NCBI GenBank assembly: GCA_000934385.1
Contig: KN880701.1
Span: 1-31,379, forward strand
DNA from: Cylindrobasidium torrendii FP15055 ss-10
Taxonomy: Eukaryota > Basidiomycota > Agaricomycetes > Agaricales > Physalacriaceae
Direction: 5' to 3'
Length of the DNA stretch: 31,379 bases
The translations under genes were made by a program, and so were the position numbers. The stretch's first letter is position 1. Each line of letters begins with the position of its first letter. Under the pieces are notes generated by a model, which saw only the letters and a list, made by a program, of their open reading frames with translations, ran no database searches and was not told the origin of the DNA. Below, piece by piece: positions 9,916-19,059 of the stretch.

Positions 9916-10926
9916 ATGTCGTTCTTCAATTCCATTGGGTATGGCGCTCTGTAGCAGACCGGTATCTGGCTGACAACCGCGCAACAGGCGTTCTATGTCT
10001 CGCGCTCCTCGCAATCCAAAGAGGTCTCCGACACCAACGTCTGCTACTTTTTCTCCGGTGGACTACCCGCCAAACTCGGCTCCTTCGTCTCCCGTGGTAT
10101 CCACCCCGCAAAAGGCATTGTATCTCTGTAGTCCCTTTGTCGAGGCATCCCTTGTCAAGGTGCGTGGTTATGGAATAACTCGCGACGCGCTCTTACATTC
10201 CGCTGCAGGGAAAGTTCAAAACGATAGTTCTTCTTCCCAAATACGTGGATATAATGGAGTGGGTTGCGGTCAACAGTGCGTAGTCAAACGGCCCACTGTT
10301 GCTGCATTGCTTACACGCGCTTGCAGTGTTTGACTTTTACACAAACCTGAACGAGTTCTACGGCGTCATAAGCGAATGTTGCACGCAGAGCTCTTGCCCA
10401 ACCATGTCTGCTGGCCCAGTGTCCGTCGCATTCCCGTTGCTTCCGCATCCATTCTTAGCGTCCACAGCCTAAACTACACCTGGATCAACCAGGATCGCAA
10501 AAGTGTCCAACTCCCCGCTCCGACGTATATCGACTACGTGATGACTTGGGCTCAAAATCTCATAGACGACGATTCGGTATTTCCCACTAAATCTGGTGCG
10601 CATGCAGTTCCCCATACGCGTTCAGAGCAATGCGCTAACGGTGGCAACTAGGCCAGGACTTTCCGCAGTCGTTTCCGTCTACTATCAAGCACCTCTATAG
10701 GCAGCTTTTGCGCGTCTTTGCACACATCTACCACTCCCACTACCATCAGATTCTTCACCTCCGCTCAGAGCCTCACTTCAACAGTCTTTTCGCCCATTTC
10801 CTCGCGTTCGGTCGTGAATACGAGCTTCTCGAGATGAAGGACCTCAAGGGCTCCCCTTCCGCTCCTGTCGGTGTTGGTGCCCTTTGGGAGAAATGGCGCG
10901 AGATGGGCATTTTGGAGGGGCAGTGA
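9916..10926 (+). CDS. MOB2: MOB kinase activator, MOB2-like
   Basis: Mob-family co-activator that binds the N-terminal region of an NDR/LATS kinase; fungal Mob2 partners Cbk1/Orb6-type kinases in polarised growth and septation (RAM/MOR pathway). Six exons (9916-9938, 9988-10159, 10209-10275, 10327-10420, 10468-10595, 10652-10926) give 252 residues with closing phases. Diagnostic blocks across the joins are GKFKTIVLLPKYVDIMEW, FDFYTNLNEFYGVISE, CPTMSAGP, NYTWINQDRKSVQLPAP, YIDYVMTWAQNLIDD and RVFAHIYHSHYHQI. The Mob zinc ligands appear intact: C-x4-C in CTQSSC and H-x4-H in HIYHSH. The first 23-nt exon encodes only MSFFNSIG, followed by a Ser/Pro-rich tail before the Mob fold. The LNEFYGV and EPHFNSLFAHF segments fit Mob2 better than Mob1, though the split is judged by eye. 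Confidence 0.9.
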
Positions 10927-11276
10927 GTGTCGTACAGTATGCGTGTGCATCCGACCAGGATCTGGTATCCTTACGGTGCTCTATGTAATCCCAAATTGCT
11001 TTATAGATACCCTGTTGCACAAGAAGAACGTTCTCTTCGAATCGCCTATTTGGATCATGTCGTTGGTTCTCACTACAATCAGCATGCATGCACAGGCTTT
11101 CCCGATGTTCCGACTGGCATTCTCGTCTACGTCTCTATCTTAGCGCCGGAACGGGTCTCAAAAAAAGTGCGCATCGTGCGTTGGCACTCTGGTATTCTGC
11201 TGATGTGAAGGCGACGCAACCATAAGGCCTTGAACAGTGCGCTCGAAGACAGAGTTATATTAAGTTGGGTGTACGA
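10927..11276. other. Convergent intergenic region after MOB2
   Basis: These 350 bp lie between the MOB2 stop and the stop of the first DUF6593-like gene. A plus-strand open frame crosses it but lacks a credible start context and continues only as a read-through of 3' untranslated sequence. No other structure was seen. Confidence 0.4.
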
Positions 11277-11880
11277 CTAGGAACCAGCCTTGAACCCGAT
11301 TTTGGCTGCCTTGACTGCCTCGTCATTCTCTTGCTTCCTCCACTCCATGTACATCGCCGTGGCCACAATCTCATCGAGGATGGGATATGCAACAGGGAAG
11401 ACGCGCAGTGCCGTACCGCGGTATGTTGCCACGCACGCTGGCTCGGGAGGAGGAACGGTGTTGGGTTGATGTGGTGGGTGTGCAAGTGGGTGCTCAGATT
11501 GGTCTGTAAGCGTCCATCCGGTGCTCGCATGCTTCCATCTGTACGTGCGCCCGTTTGAGGCGGTGAACTCGCGACCTGAGCTGAGATGGGTGAGTATTTG
11601 GGCTATGGTGATTGCGCAGGGCGTTGGAGATGATGTACCTGAAGATGCCACTGCTATGGGGTAGACGGTCGAAGCCGTGTACTGTGCACACGTCGTCGTG
11701 GAAGTCGTGCATTTCGACGACCGCGATCTCGGTGGGCTGGGGGACGCCTTGAAGCTTGCGGATTCTTGTTTTCTGGCTCCAGGACCCCGGCGTAATCCAT
11801 TCGTACGCAGGGGCTTCCAGACGTGCGTCGATGAAGCCGACAAGTTTATCGGAGTCCAAGTGGTCGAATATCAAGAACAT
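11277..11880 (-). CDS. DUF6593-like protein, paralogue 1
   Basis: Small single-domain protein resembling the fungal DUF6593 family (beta-rich, often in multigene sets in Agaricomycetes; function unknown). Two exons, 11880-11639 and 11580-11277, joined across a 58-bp intron (GTACAT..TCTCAG), give 181 residues. The N-terminal half has AYEWITPGSWSQKTRI and the C-terminal half the hallmark FTASNGRTYRWKH, then TALRVFPVAYPILDEIVATA. Splicing restores IFSSGREFTASNG, matching the second copy at 12310-12961 residue for residue around the junction, which supports the model. No signal peptide or membrane segment. Together the two genes form a direct tandem duplication on the minus strand, 429 bp apart. 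The DUF6593 assignment is from memory of the family pattern and could be a sister family. Confidence 0.75.
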
Positions 11881-12309
11881 GGTGAGGGGTATAACAGTGA
11901 GGATGTATTACTTGTAGGTTGAAAAATATGCAAGGCCTTAAAACCCTTGGACGAGGATGTGATCAACATGAAACGAGCGCGCAGAAGGCAGGATATGACA
12001 GACCCAACGGCGGTGAACGGCGTGTTCGGAGTGGAGACTTGAAGCTTTCTGGCGTCTCCGTCGTCTTTGGGATCACGGCGGATCGCCCAGATAAAGGTCC
12101 AAAACTTCTGGAAAATCCTGAGGATAAGCTAGAACCGGAGGAAATGTCCCAATCGCTCTCTGGTTATCTGAGGCCACGACGCTGTTGACTGTGCTCATGT
12201 ACACTCGTTGAAACACGGTGGATACATATGAATATTGGATTTTCACATTCGATCAGGTGCGCAAAACAGTAAGTAGTACATAAATGGGATGACAAATCAC
12301 AAAGAGTGT
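11881..12309. other. Intergenic region between the DUF6593-like paralogues
   Basis: These 429 bp contain the promoter of paralogue 1 and the 3' region of paralogue 2. A short plus-strand open frame (11919-12188) has no homologue-like features. Sequence between the two genes was not seen to share long blocks with the upstream side of paralogue 2, so the duplication is old outside the coding regions. Confidence 0.4.
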
Positions 12310-12961
12310 TCAGGCAGCTACAGCGCCACCAGCGTCTCCTACCGCGGCTCCAACCTCTCCAAATGCCTTCGCTCCGGATTTGTCGTGGCCCGACTTCCAC
12401 TGTACATAGAAAGCTGTACCCACAACCTCGTCGAGGATTTGATAACCGCTGGAGTAAACCCTCAACGCATTACCGTGGTACGTCGCGATGCATGTGGGGT
12501 CAGTTGGAGGAAGAGGCATAGGCGCAGGCTCTCCGTGGTAGCCAACGTTGACCGGATACGGGGGTAGGTGTGGTGGGAACGAGGACTGGTCGAACAAGGC
12601 CCATCCCATAGTGTCAGACTTCCATTTGTATGTACGACCGTTCGAAGCGGTGAAAGAGCGGGATGAGCTTGAGGGAAGTTAGCTATCACGCAGAATGGGC
12701 AGCCCGAAGAACACGCCTGAAAATTCCCGAAGCGCCTGAGCGGGGGCGACGGTCCACACCGTTTATGATGCACACGTCGTCGCTGAAGTCGTGCACCTCT
12801 ATTATGGCCATTTCCGTAGGCTGCGCGACTCCCTGGATCTTGCACATGCGTGCCTTCTTGGACTTGGGCTTTGCCCATTGGTAGGCCGGGACCTCCAAGC
12901 GCCCATCGACGAAGCCGAACATTTCTGCGTCGTCTCGCAGTGCTTCCAAAATCAAGTACAT
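12310..12961 (-). CDS. DUF6593-like protein, paralogue 2
   Basis: Tandem paralogue of the gene at 11277-11880. Two exons, 12961-12717 and 12667-12310, give 200 residues. N-terminal half: MYLILEALRDD, VDGRLEVPAYQWAKPKS and VAQPTEMAIIEVHDF. C-terminal half: SFTASNGRTYKWKSD, ATYHGNALRVYSSGYQILDE and VVGTAFYVQWKS. The intron (12668-12716, 49 bp, GCTAAC branch, CTCAAG acceptor) starts with GC, not GT: AG before GCGTGT. This is the only junction that reproduces the paralogue's IFSS join and keeps frame. The tail is extended by an Ala/Gly-rich stretch (GEVGAAVGDAGGAVAA) missing from paralogue 1. The frame is open upstream to 13180, but the ATG at 12961 aligns with the paralogue's start. Confidence 0.72.
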
Positions 12962-13871
12962 GATGCAAGTAGAGGTATGATGAAGATTGGATGTGGGGGT
13001 TTGAGGAGACGACTTGCGCGGAGCGCCGTCCTTTATGTTGAAGTGCGCCAAGATGTGGAGACAGTCTGCTACATCATAGAGGATAGAGGTAGCGCGCCAT
13101 CGTTTCAGCAGACCGACCAGACCGTGTTTACTGTCAAGTTCATACAATACGCTCCGCATTGCGATGGGCTCGTGTACCAAGTTGCCCCACCACTAGACGT
13201 TACAAGTTAAAACTCGAGGTCATTGCCGTACGCAAGTAAAGCTCATAGTCCCATGCTCCATAATACAGCTCACCCCTCCTTGTTTCTCGGCAGCTGGTAC
13301 TTAGATTGTGGAGGTCAGTTCGAGTACCGTTTCCCGCCTTGCATCAGGGGAGCCCATTGGCGTGCGACGATTCGGAAGCCGGTGGGAAAAGCCATTCTTC
13401 GGGGCGCAGAGACCTGTACTTCACTAAGTAGTCGAAGCGCTTCTGAGGGCAGCGAAGGGAATACTGAGTGATAAGCTTTCTCGATCCCGTCGGCAAGGTG
13501 GGAAAGGGGTATGAAAGCCAGAGCTGGAATTGGTATAGCAACTTCGAGAACAAGTATTGAACGCGCAGTAAAAGGGCGGGCAACCGTGGCCAATCCGTCG
13601 CGACGAGTGAGAGATAGATATCTTGATTCTACATACCGGGCGATGTCATCAAATTCATTCGACCCAGAAAGTTACAGGCACCTCCAGGGACTCCTGTGCA
13701 CTGCGTATACCGGATTGCTCAGACAACCCGACAACCGGACGCAGCTTGAGGTAGGCTTGAGGTCTGATCATGGCGCGGTAAAAAGTCAATAAGTGAAGCA
13801 GATATAAATTGGCAATAGCAGCCATCCTCCCGAGTCCCAGTGCGTTATATTATACATATGAAAGGGTATGA
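12962..13871. other. Intergenic region, no supported gene
   Basis: These 910 bp lie between the start of DUF6593-like paralogue 2 and the end of the Sel1 gene (both minus strand). Overlapping open frames of 80-90 codons occur on both strands around 13223-13790, with none showing a domain, splice partner or clear composition advantage. A short real gene with unusual splicing cannot be excluded; I see no other structure. Confidence 0.4.
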
Positions 13872-15561
13872 TTATTGGAATTTTTCCTTGTAAATCCATG
13901 CCAGGCCAACGTCGCTGACGCCTTGCTTGACCTAGAGGGCGTTTAGTACCACCACCACATGATATGCGGACAAGATAGAAACTGACCGCCATCCGATACC
14001 ACTTCGCAGCCTCCTTCCTATCCTTTTTGCATCCTTTGCCATTCGCTAAACAAAACCCAAGGTCGTTCTGTGCATCCGGGTCCCCGAGCTTCGCTGCTGT
14101 CGTGTAGTAGCTCACAGCCATCTTCTGGTCCTTCGCGACACCCCAGCCTTGAAAGAAACACTGGCCGACCTCATAGATAGCCAAGACGAGCTCTCCACGC
14201 ACGCCTTCCTTGCTCCCGACCGGTCCTTTCTCTAGGTCGGCCACTGCAAGCTCTGCGGCTTTTCTGAGCCATGCAAACCCAGACTTTTCGTCCTTCTTGC
14301 ACCCCCAGCCATGCCGTAGACTGAGGCCCCACATGAGCATTCCAACCCCGCAGCCACCGTTCATGGTCGCGCTCTTCTCAAAACACACGGCCGCCTCCTC
14401 CAGCCGATTGGCTTCGTGGTGTGTGATGCCCTGCTGCAAGAAATCATTCACCATTGATGGATCCGTCGACGAGGCCTGTTCATTTTGGAGAGAGCGCGAC
14501 GACGCAGCCGCGCCTGGCTGGAGATATTGAGTATTCTGGAACTGATTCCGCCGTGGCGAGGGTGTGTGTGCAAATTGACTCCCGATGGGTGAGGGACTGG
14601 CGCTGTCGTACTGATAGTAAGAATAGTCGGAATACACACTCGTCGGAGAGCCTGTCCGGACTGAAGGAGGCTTGCGGGGCAGATGGACGTCTTCCGGTCG
14701 TTCTGGGGGTGGTCGAGACATGGATGCGGGTGATGGAGACCGATGAGTTGAGCGGTCAGAGAAATACTGGTCCTGGCGGTAGCCGGACTGAGGCGATGAA
14801 GGCGACGGCGAGCGCATTGAACCAGATGACGAATCGTTCCGCGCATTGCGCTGCAGAACAACAAGCTTTCGGCGTTCCATGTCCTCGTCCGACACCAGCG
14901 GCCTCACTGGCCGTGAGTAGTTGTTGGTGAGCGGTTTGACGATGGCTGTCTTGCCTACACCGACAGAGGAATGTTGCTGGTCCGGGAATTCATACATGGG
15001 CTCGGAGATGACCACCATCGGCACAGGGGAGTCTGGGGAAGCAGGGGGTTGGCCCATTTTCTGGGCGACGTACGAATCTGGATGTGCACGCGCCGTGGAC
15101 CACGAATCCCGGAGCGCTGGGGCCGACGTCGTGTTGGTAGAGTACATGCTGTCTCTGTCTGTGTATCCATAGGCTGAGAATCCGTCACGTTGTGGGGAGA
15201 GATTGCCCGCGTCAAAGTCAATGTACGATGCATCGTCGCGTTCCGAGGCTGTTGCGACCGAGCTGCGCGAGAAATGACTGTGCAAAAGTGGGGAGGATGG
15301 CGCCAAATTGTGTCCTCGACCGCGCTGTTGTGGAGGCGGTTGCTGTGGCCGTGGTGGAGTAGCGAGATGATCTCGAGAGTTCGGAACGTAGTCCTGCTGT
15401 ACTGGATAGGTGTACCCATGGTTCAACTCGTTTGCCGCTGGAACATCCACATTCCGCGGTGGTGCCCGGCGCGATGAAGTGCGTCTGACAAGCGTTTCCA
15501 GCGGCGAATTCTTCTGATATCCAAACGAACTGGGAGTTTGCGAGTAGTTGGCTGCCATCAT
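13872..15561 (-). CDS. Sel1-repeat protein, Skt5/Dsf2-like
   Basis: Probable regulatory scaffold. Sel1-repeat proteins of this layout include Skt5/Chs4 activators of chitin synthase and Dsf2-type proteins, so a role in cell-wall or septum regulation is inferred. Two exons, 15561-13987 and 13931-13872, flank a 55-bp intron (GTCAGT..CTCTAG) and give 544 residues. Residues 1 to about 370 are low-complexity, rich in Ser, Pro, Tyr and Gln with many SP sites, likely disordered and phosphorylated. About 375-540 hold at least three Sel1 units: EEAAVCFEKSATMNGGCG with WGLSLRHGWGCKKDEKSG; YEVGQCFFQGWGVAKDQKMA; and NDLGFCLANGKGCKKDRKEA. Splicing replaces a nonsense tail with AAKWYRMAVKQGVSDVG and ends in LAWIYKEKFQ, the expected family ending. 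No CAAX box as in yeast Skt5, so a Dsf2-like or other Sel1 subfamily is at least as likely. Confidence 0.82.
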
Positions 15562-15822
15562 GTTCGCGGAAAGAGATTAGACTGGGACTTTGTTAGGTTA
15601 TTTGGCGGTCAATAGTATTTTCATTACATTCGAAATGGCCGGAGTCGCCTTCGCCGTCGAGGTCACTGATCAAGGGAGCATAAGCGTCGCCAAGCGATCA
15701 CTCGACCTTTACACGGCTACCGGCCATCATTGATCGGAAGCAGTAGTGGCCGTATATGAACCTCTGAAAGGAATGCCACTCACTTGGCTACCTCCTACCA
15801 CCCATCCTATTAGATTACAAAA
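15562..15822. promoter_or_regulatory. Divergent promoter of the Sel1 and F-box genes
   Basis: A 261-bp interval between two divergent starts. It contains the imperfect palindrome CCGGCCATCATTGATCGG-like stretch near 15720 and a GTCACTGATC motif near 15661; their function is unknown. No TATA box is obvious. Confidence 0.35.
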
Positions 15823-17034
15823 ATGGTAGGACTACTGGATCTTCCCTCGAAAATCCTGGATCATATCGTCCGCTATGCGATTGACAACAGTTGCGAGGCC
15901 TGCGAACTGTCTCCCGTCTGCAAGCAATTCCACCAGGTCTTGATACGGCACATGTATAAATCTGTATATGCCACTGGCAGCATCAAAGTACGCGATGCTG
16001 TTCTCGACCTCCTGCACCCATACGGACATCATATCTTTGATTTCCGCATACATTTCTTGGCAGAGGAATTCGCAAATGGGAATGTCGAGCGCCTCATCTA
16101 TGGCTTTGGGTGCATGACCTCGCTCACGAGATTCGCGGTATCCATTTCCTTGGACAAGAAGCCCTCGCCACACGGGCCCTCGCAGACTCTCATGACCACA
16201 GCCGAGCGCGACCAGTGGGTACACCTCTGCTCATCCCTTCCCTCTTCCCTCGTCTACCTTCACCTCATTGATTTCCATGTGGCGGACGCATGGGAAGGCA
16301 TAGTGGCCTCCGACTTTCCGTCTCTTGAACATCTAGACCTCCAACTCTACGGAAAGATACATCCCACTTCACCCCAGAAGCTCAAACACAGCAGCAACCT
16401 CACATCTCTTACCAAAATCTCGCTCTCCACTCATCTGTTTCTTCGCCCCTCCACGGTTGCTGAGTTATCCAAGTCTACACACCTCAAAGAGCTGTGCATC
16501 GGACCAAGCGATTTGACGGACATGGCTCATTTGGAGTGTGTTCGTTCCGTCCCAGCAATGGCTCACAGCGCGGAAATTGAGGCCATGATAGCTGTACTCT
16601 CCCCGCGTATCGAGCGCCTCACAACGTCGTTCGCTTCCGCCGGCCTTCAGCTTCTCCTCATGCAATTTCCCAACTTGGTACATCTCACCGTGCACAATGT
16701 CGACTTTTGCTGGCAAAACAATGACATGAAAACATTCATCGTATCATTCTTTGCCTCACCGCTCCAGCCGCTGGAGATCCTGTATTGCGCACGCATTCCA
16801 CGCTGTTTCGCGCAATGGATGGACCCCTCCAATAAATGGCCTCACCTGGAACAGCTCATAGTGTGGAAGTCTATGTCCGAGGACAATGGACCCGTTGATT
16901 GGCGCCCTGCGAAACCCTCTTGGGTCAATGTAGGCGGAAGAATGATAATGGAAGGCAAATGGATGGGTGGCGATCGGTTAGTCCTGGAAAGCAACTGCAT
17001 TGCCAGGGGGAATCTGGACTGGGAGATAGACTAG
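15823..17034 (+). CDS. F-box/LRR-like protein, single exon
   Basis: Probable substrate adaptor for an SCF ubiquitin ligase. One 403-residue open frame starting at MVGLLDLPSKILDHIV. Residues about 4-45 look like an F-box: LLDLPSKILDHIVRYAI, then CELSPVCKQFHQVLIRHMYK. The rest is built of leucine-spaced segments as in Agaricomycete F-box proteins, e.g. FPSLEHLDLQLYG, SLTKISLSTHLFLR, THLKELCIGPSDL and FPNLVHLTVHNVDF. It has no N-terminal coiled coil or zinc knuckle and no intron, so it belongs to a different subfamily from the three at 23-31 kb. It converges on the GAR transformylase gene, with only 60 bp between the stops. Substrate unknown. Confidence 0.8.
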   Translation: MVGLLDLPSKILDHIVRYAIDNSCEACELSPVCKQFHQVLIRHMYKSVYATGSIKVRDAVLDLLHPYGHHIFDFRIHFLAEEFANGNVERLIYGFGCMTSLTRFAVSISLDKKPSPHGPSQTLMTTAERDQWVHLCSSLPSSLVYLHLIDFHVADAWEGIVASDFPSLEHLDLQLYGKIHPTSPQKLKHSSNLTSLTKISLSTHLFLRPSTVAELSKSTHLKELCIGPSDLTDMAHLECVRSVPAMAHSAEIEAMIAVLSPRIERLTTSFASAGLQLLLMQFPNLVHLTVHNVDFCWQNNDMKTFIVSFFASPLQPLEILYCARIPRCFAQWMDPSNKWPHLEQLIVWKSMSEDNGPVDWRPAKPSWVNVGGRMIMEGKWMGGDRLVLESNCIARGNLDWEID

Positions 17035-17094
17035 CTCTGTTGGAGCAAAGTGTTTTACACCAATAAACATGTACAATTGATTCGTTACTTTTCC

Positions 17095-17712
17095 TTATGT
17101 TGCGAACGCTTTCAAGTCTGCTAGAACTGTCCGTGTCGCCTCGACAATGACTTCCCACTCAGCCGCATGCAGACGCGTCTCGAAGGACTCGAGCGTGTCT
17201 CCTTCTTGGAATGGAACCTCCCGCACGAGTACTGGCGCGCCACGGTCGACCTCTTTCACGACTCGATGCACCATACACCCCGAACGCGTCGTCTCTCCCT
17301 TCTTCCACGCCTCAAACGCCCGTTCGATTGAGTGTGTTCCATCAAATTCGCCTGGGAGTGCAGGATGAAGGTTGATGACGGGTACGCCTTTGAGCAGGTC
17401 CAGGAAGCTTTCGCCGAGGACGTGCATCCATCCAGCGAGCACCACAACGTCCGGCTTTGCTTCCAAGACCAATTTCGCGATTTCGGCATCATAATCCGAC
17501 CTCGTGTGTCCTGGGAGTGATTTCAGGTAAGGCTGCAAGGCGAGGTATGCCGTAGGGATGGGTGGGCTGCAGGATCGTGCACGTTCGAGTCCATACGCTG
17601 CTTTTCGGTTGGAGAGGACGAGACATATGGATGCATCGGAGAAATTGGCGTCTATGAGCGCTTGAAGATTAGTTCCAGAGCCGGATATGAGCACGACGAT
17701 GCGTTTGGACAT
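17095..17712 (-). CDS. ADE8: Phosphoribosylglycinamide formyltransferase (ADE8-type)
   Basis: GAR transformylase: transfers the formyl group of 10-formyltetrahydrofolate to glycinamide ribonucleotide, third step of de novo purine synthesis, cytosolic. Intronless, 205 residues, the usual length of a monofunctional PurN/Ade8 enzyme. Start is the first ATG (MSKRIVVLISGSGTNLQALI), where SGSGTNLQAL is the GAR-binding loop. AGWMHVLGESFLDLL precedes the catalytic NLHPALPGEFDG with N114 and H116. D156 in KEVDRGAPVLVREVPF completes the Asn/His/Asp catalytic set, and VHRVVKEVDRGAP is the family signature. In fungi the activity is separate from the bifunctional GARS/AIRS protein, which fits this stand-alone gene. 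The frame is open upstream to about 17871 but holds no other ATG. Confidence 0.95.
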   Translation of the reverse strand: MSKRIVVLISGSGTNLQALIDANFSDASICLVLSNRKAAYGLERARSCSPPIPTAYLALQPYLKSLPGHTRSDYDAEIAKLVLEAKPDVVVLAGWMHVLGESFLDLLKGVPVINLHPALPGEFDGTHSIERAFEAWKKGETTRSGCMVHRVVKEVDRGAPVLVREVPFQEGDTLESFETRLHAAEWEVIVEATRTVLADLKAFAT

Positions 17713-18018
17713 TTTCGGTGATGATGGTTTTGTGCTCAAATCTTGATCGTTACTTCGGTCCGCGGATGCCACGGTCACGCTTGTATGATTTTGATCGACG
17801 AGCCGGTTCCCTCGAGGACTACAGCATTTTCTTAGTATTCCTAGGCCGGAGACATCCGCACTGACAAACAATTATTTTACGCCGTTTGTTCACAGCTCGG
17901 CCAACTTCACTGAGCCATATCAGCACTTTGCCGCCCCGCCTCTGCCTTCAATCCCGCTGGTTTGACACAGTCCTAAACAGCGGAGGGCCAGCCATCACCA
18001 TCATCATTGTCCGGACCG
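17713..18018. other. Promoter region of ADE8 and 3' side of the HNH gene
   Basis: These 306 bp lie between two minus-strand genes. A plus-strand open frame (17886-18233) overlaps the HNH gene's last exon and is taken as a shadow. I saw no TGACTC (Gcn4/Bas1-like) site. Confidence 0.4.
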
Positions 18019-18974
18019 TTACTCGCTATCCCCCTCCGTGGGCAAAGGGACTTCGTGATATGAAATATTGGGCAGGAGGCGATACTCCTGTGTGGCATAG
18101 TGACGGAGAACACACTGGAGGTAGTGCCATCGAAAAAGACCAGGTGGCGGATTATCGGGGTGACCAGGCCACGGTGCATCTTTCAGAACGATCTCGAGCA
18201 GGAGTGGAAGTGGAAGTCCGGGGACAGGACTAGTCCCGAAGATATTCGTCGGTGTTGTGAAGAAGCAGTGCACTTTGTATCGATTCTGTCGAATTCTCAT
18301 GTTCATAAGTATATCATAAACAAGAACCATTGGCTGACCGACGACCCTATTCGGCGGAATCCCAGTCTGTAGGAACTGAAAAATGGCTCCAGGTTTCTTG
18401 AGAGTGTGATTCCAAACATAGGGTGGAAGATGCCGACGTTGGCTCCCTGGTAGCCGCAAAACGTTTGGAGGATGTGTGAAGCCTGGACACCTCCCATTGT
18501 CTTGGGACAGATGTGGCTGGTGACATAAGTGTCATGAGTAGAGAAAGCCCTGGATATCCAGCATGTATCGTCGTCTCGCTCGAGAACTGCGGTACGCATG
18601 GCGCCAGCGCGCCCTGCTGAGTCTGTTGTGCATTCATTCTTCAGCAACCAAATCTTGCAGAGTTCTACGACCGCTGTCGGCGGCAACTCGTAGAGATATC
18701 TCGTGTCCCTCAATGGCTCTAAGGCTGTAATATGTCGCCAAGTATTGTTGGGGCCCTCGGCACAGAGTATGCCACGAGATTGAGCTGGGTCACAGAGGTC
18801 GTGCGCAATGGATAAGAGCCAGTCCGATTGCTCATTTCCGATGAAGTCATTGAAACTGTCGGTCATGCCTTGGATGAGAGGAATGTACTGCGTACTGTCA
18901 ACTACTGGCATTGTTGCATCCGTCGTGGGTGGTGCACCAAGGACGCTCGAACGGATCACAAGAGTGAGCGGCAT
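18019..18974 (-). CDS. HNH-fold nuclease-like protein, probably degenerate
   Basis: Matches the layout of fungal HNH-domain proteins (HNH_2 type). Two exons, 18974-18346 and 18295-18019, joined over a 50-bp intron (GTCGTC..ATGAG), give 301 residues. Residues 129-141 (AVLERDDDTCWIS) correspond to the family's R-D-x-x-C start and 153-157 (SHICP) to its AHI-P motif. The expected N-G..L-L..D-L-H core reads MFGITLSRNLEPFF at 186-199, so Asn is replaced by Phe and the second His by Glu. The C-terminal LFRWHYLQCVLRH matches the LLRWHFRQAVL motif typical of these proteins, which supports the splice. These proteins are numerous in Agaricomycetes and of unknown role; this copy is likely non-catalytic. 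The frame is open to 19058, but that ATG nearly overlaps the divergent gene's start; ATG 18974 is preferred and 18911 is possible. Confidence 0.65.
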
Positions 18975-19059
18975 GATGATGATGGTTGGAAGCAGGCGTC
19001 TCGTTCGGAGACTGCCGACGCGTGCCGATCGAATGTATAGATGCTGATCATTGCCCACG
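18975..19059. promoter_or_regulatory. Very short divergent intergenic region
   Basis: Only 85 bp separate the preferred start of the HNH gene (minus) from the start of the Cys-rich module gene (plus). Both promoters must overlap each other or extend into the opposite coding sequence. If the HNH gene starts at 18911 the gap grows to about 150 bp. Confidence 0.4.

Noticed and set aside
12686..13180. Longer N-terminus for DUF6593-like paralogue 2
   Set aside because: The extra 70 residues have no counterpart in the tandem paralogue, whose start aligns with ATG 12961.
13223..13792. Overlapping 80-93-codon frames on both strands
   Set aside because: None shows a motif, homologue-like composition or consistent splicing; they look like chance open frames in GC-rich spacer.
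17713..17871. N-terminal extension of the GAR transformylase (possible targeting peptide)
   Set aside because: The open stretch has no upstream ATG, only a TTG, and the first ATG at 17712 gives the standard PurN/Ade8 length.
18975..19058. Upstream ATG (19058) for the HNH gene
   Set aside because: It would leave only one base between the two divergent starts; ATG 18974 is more credible.
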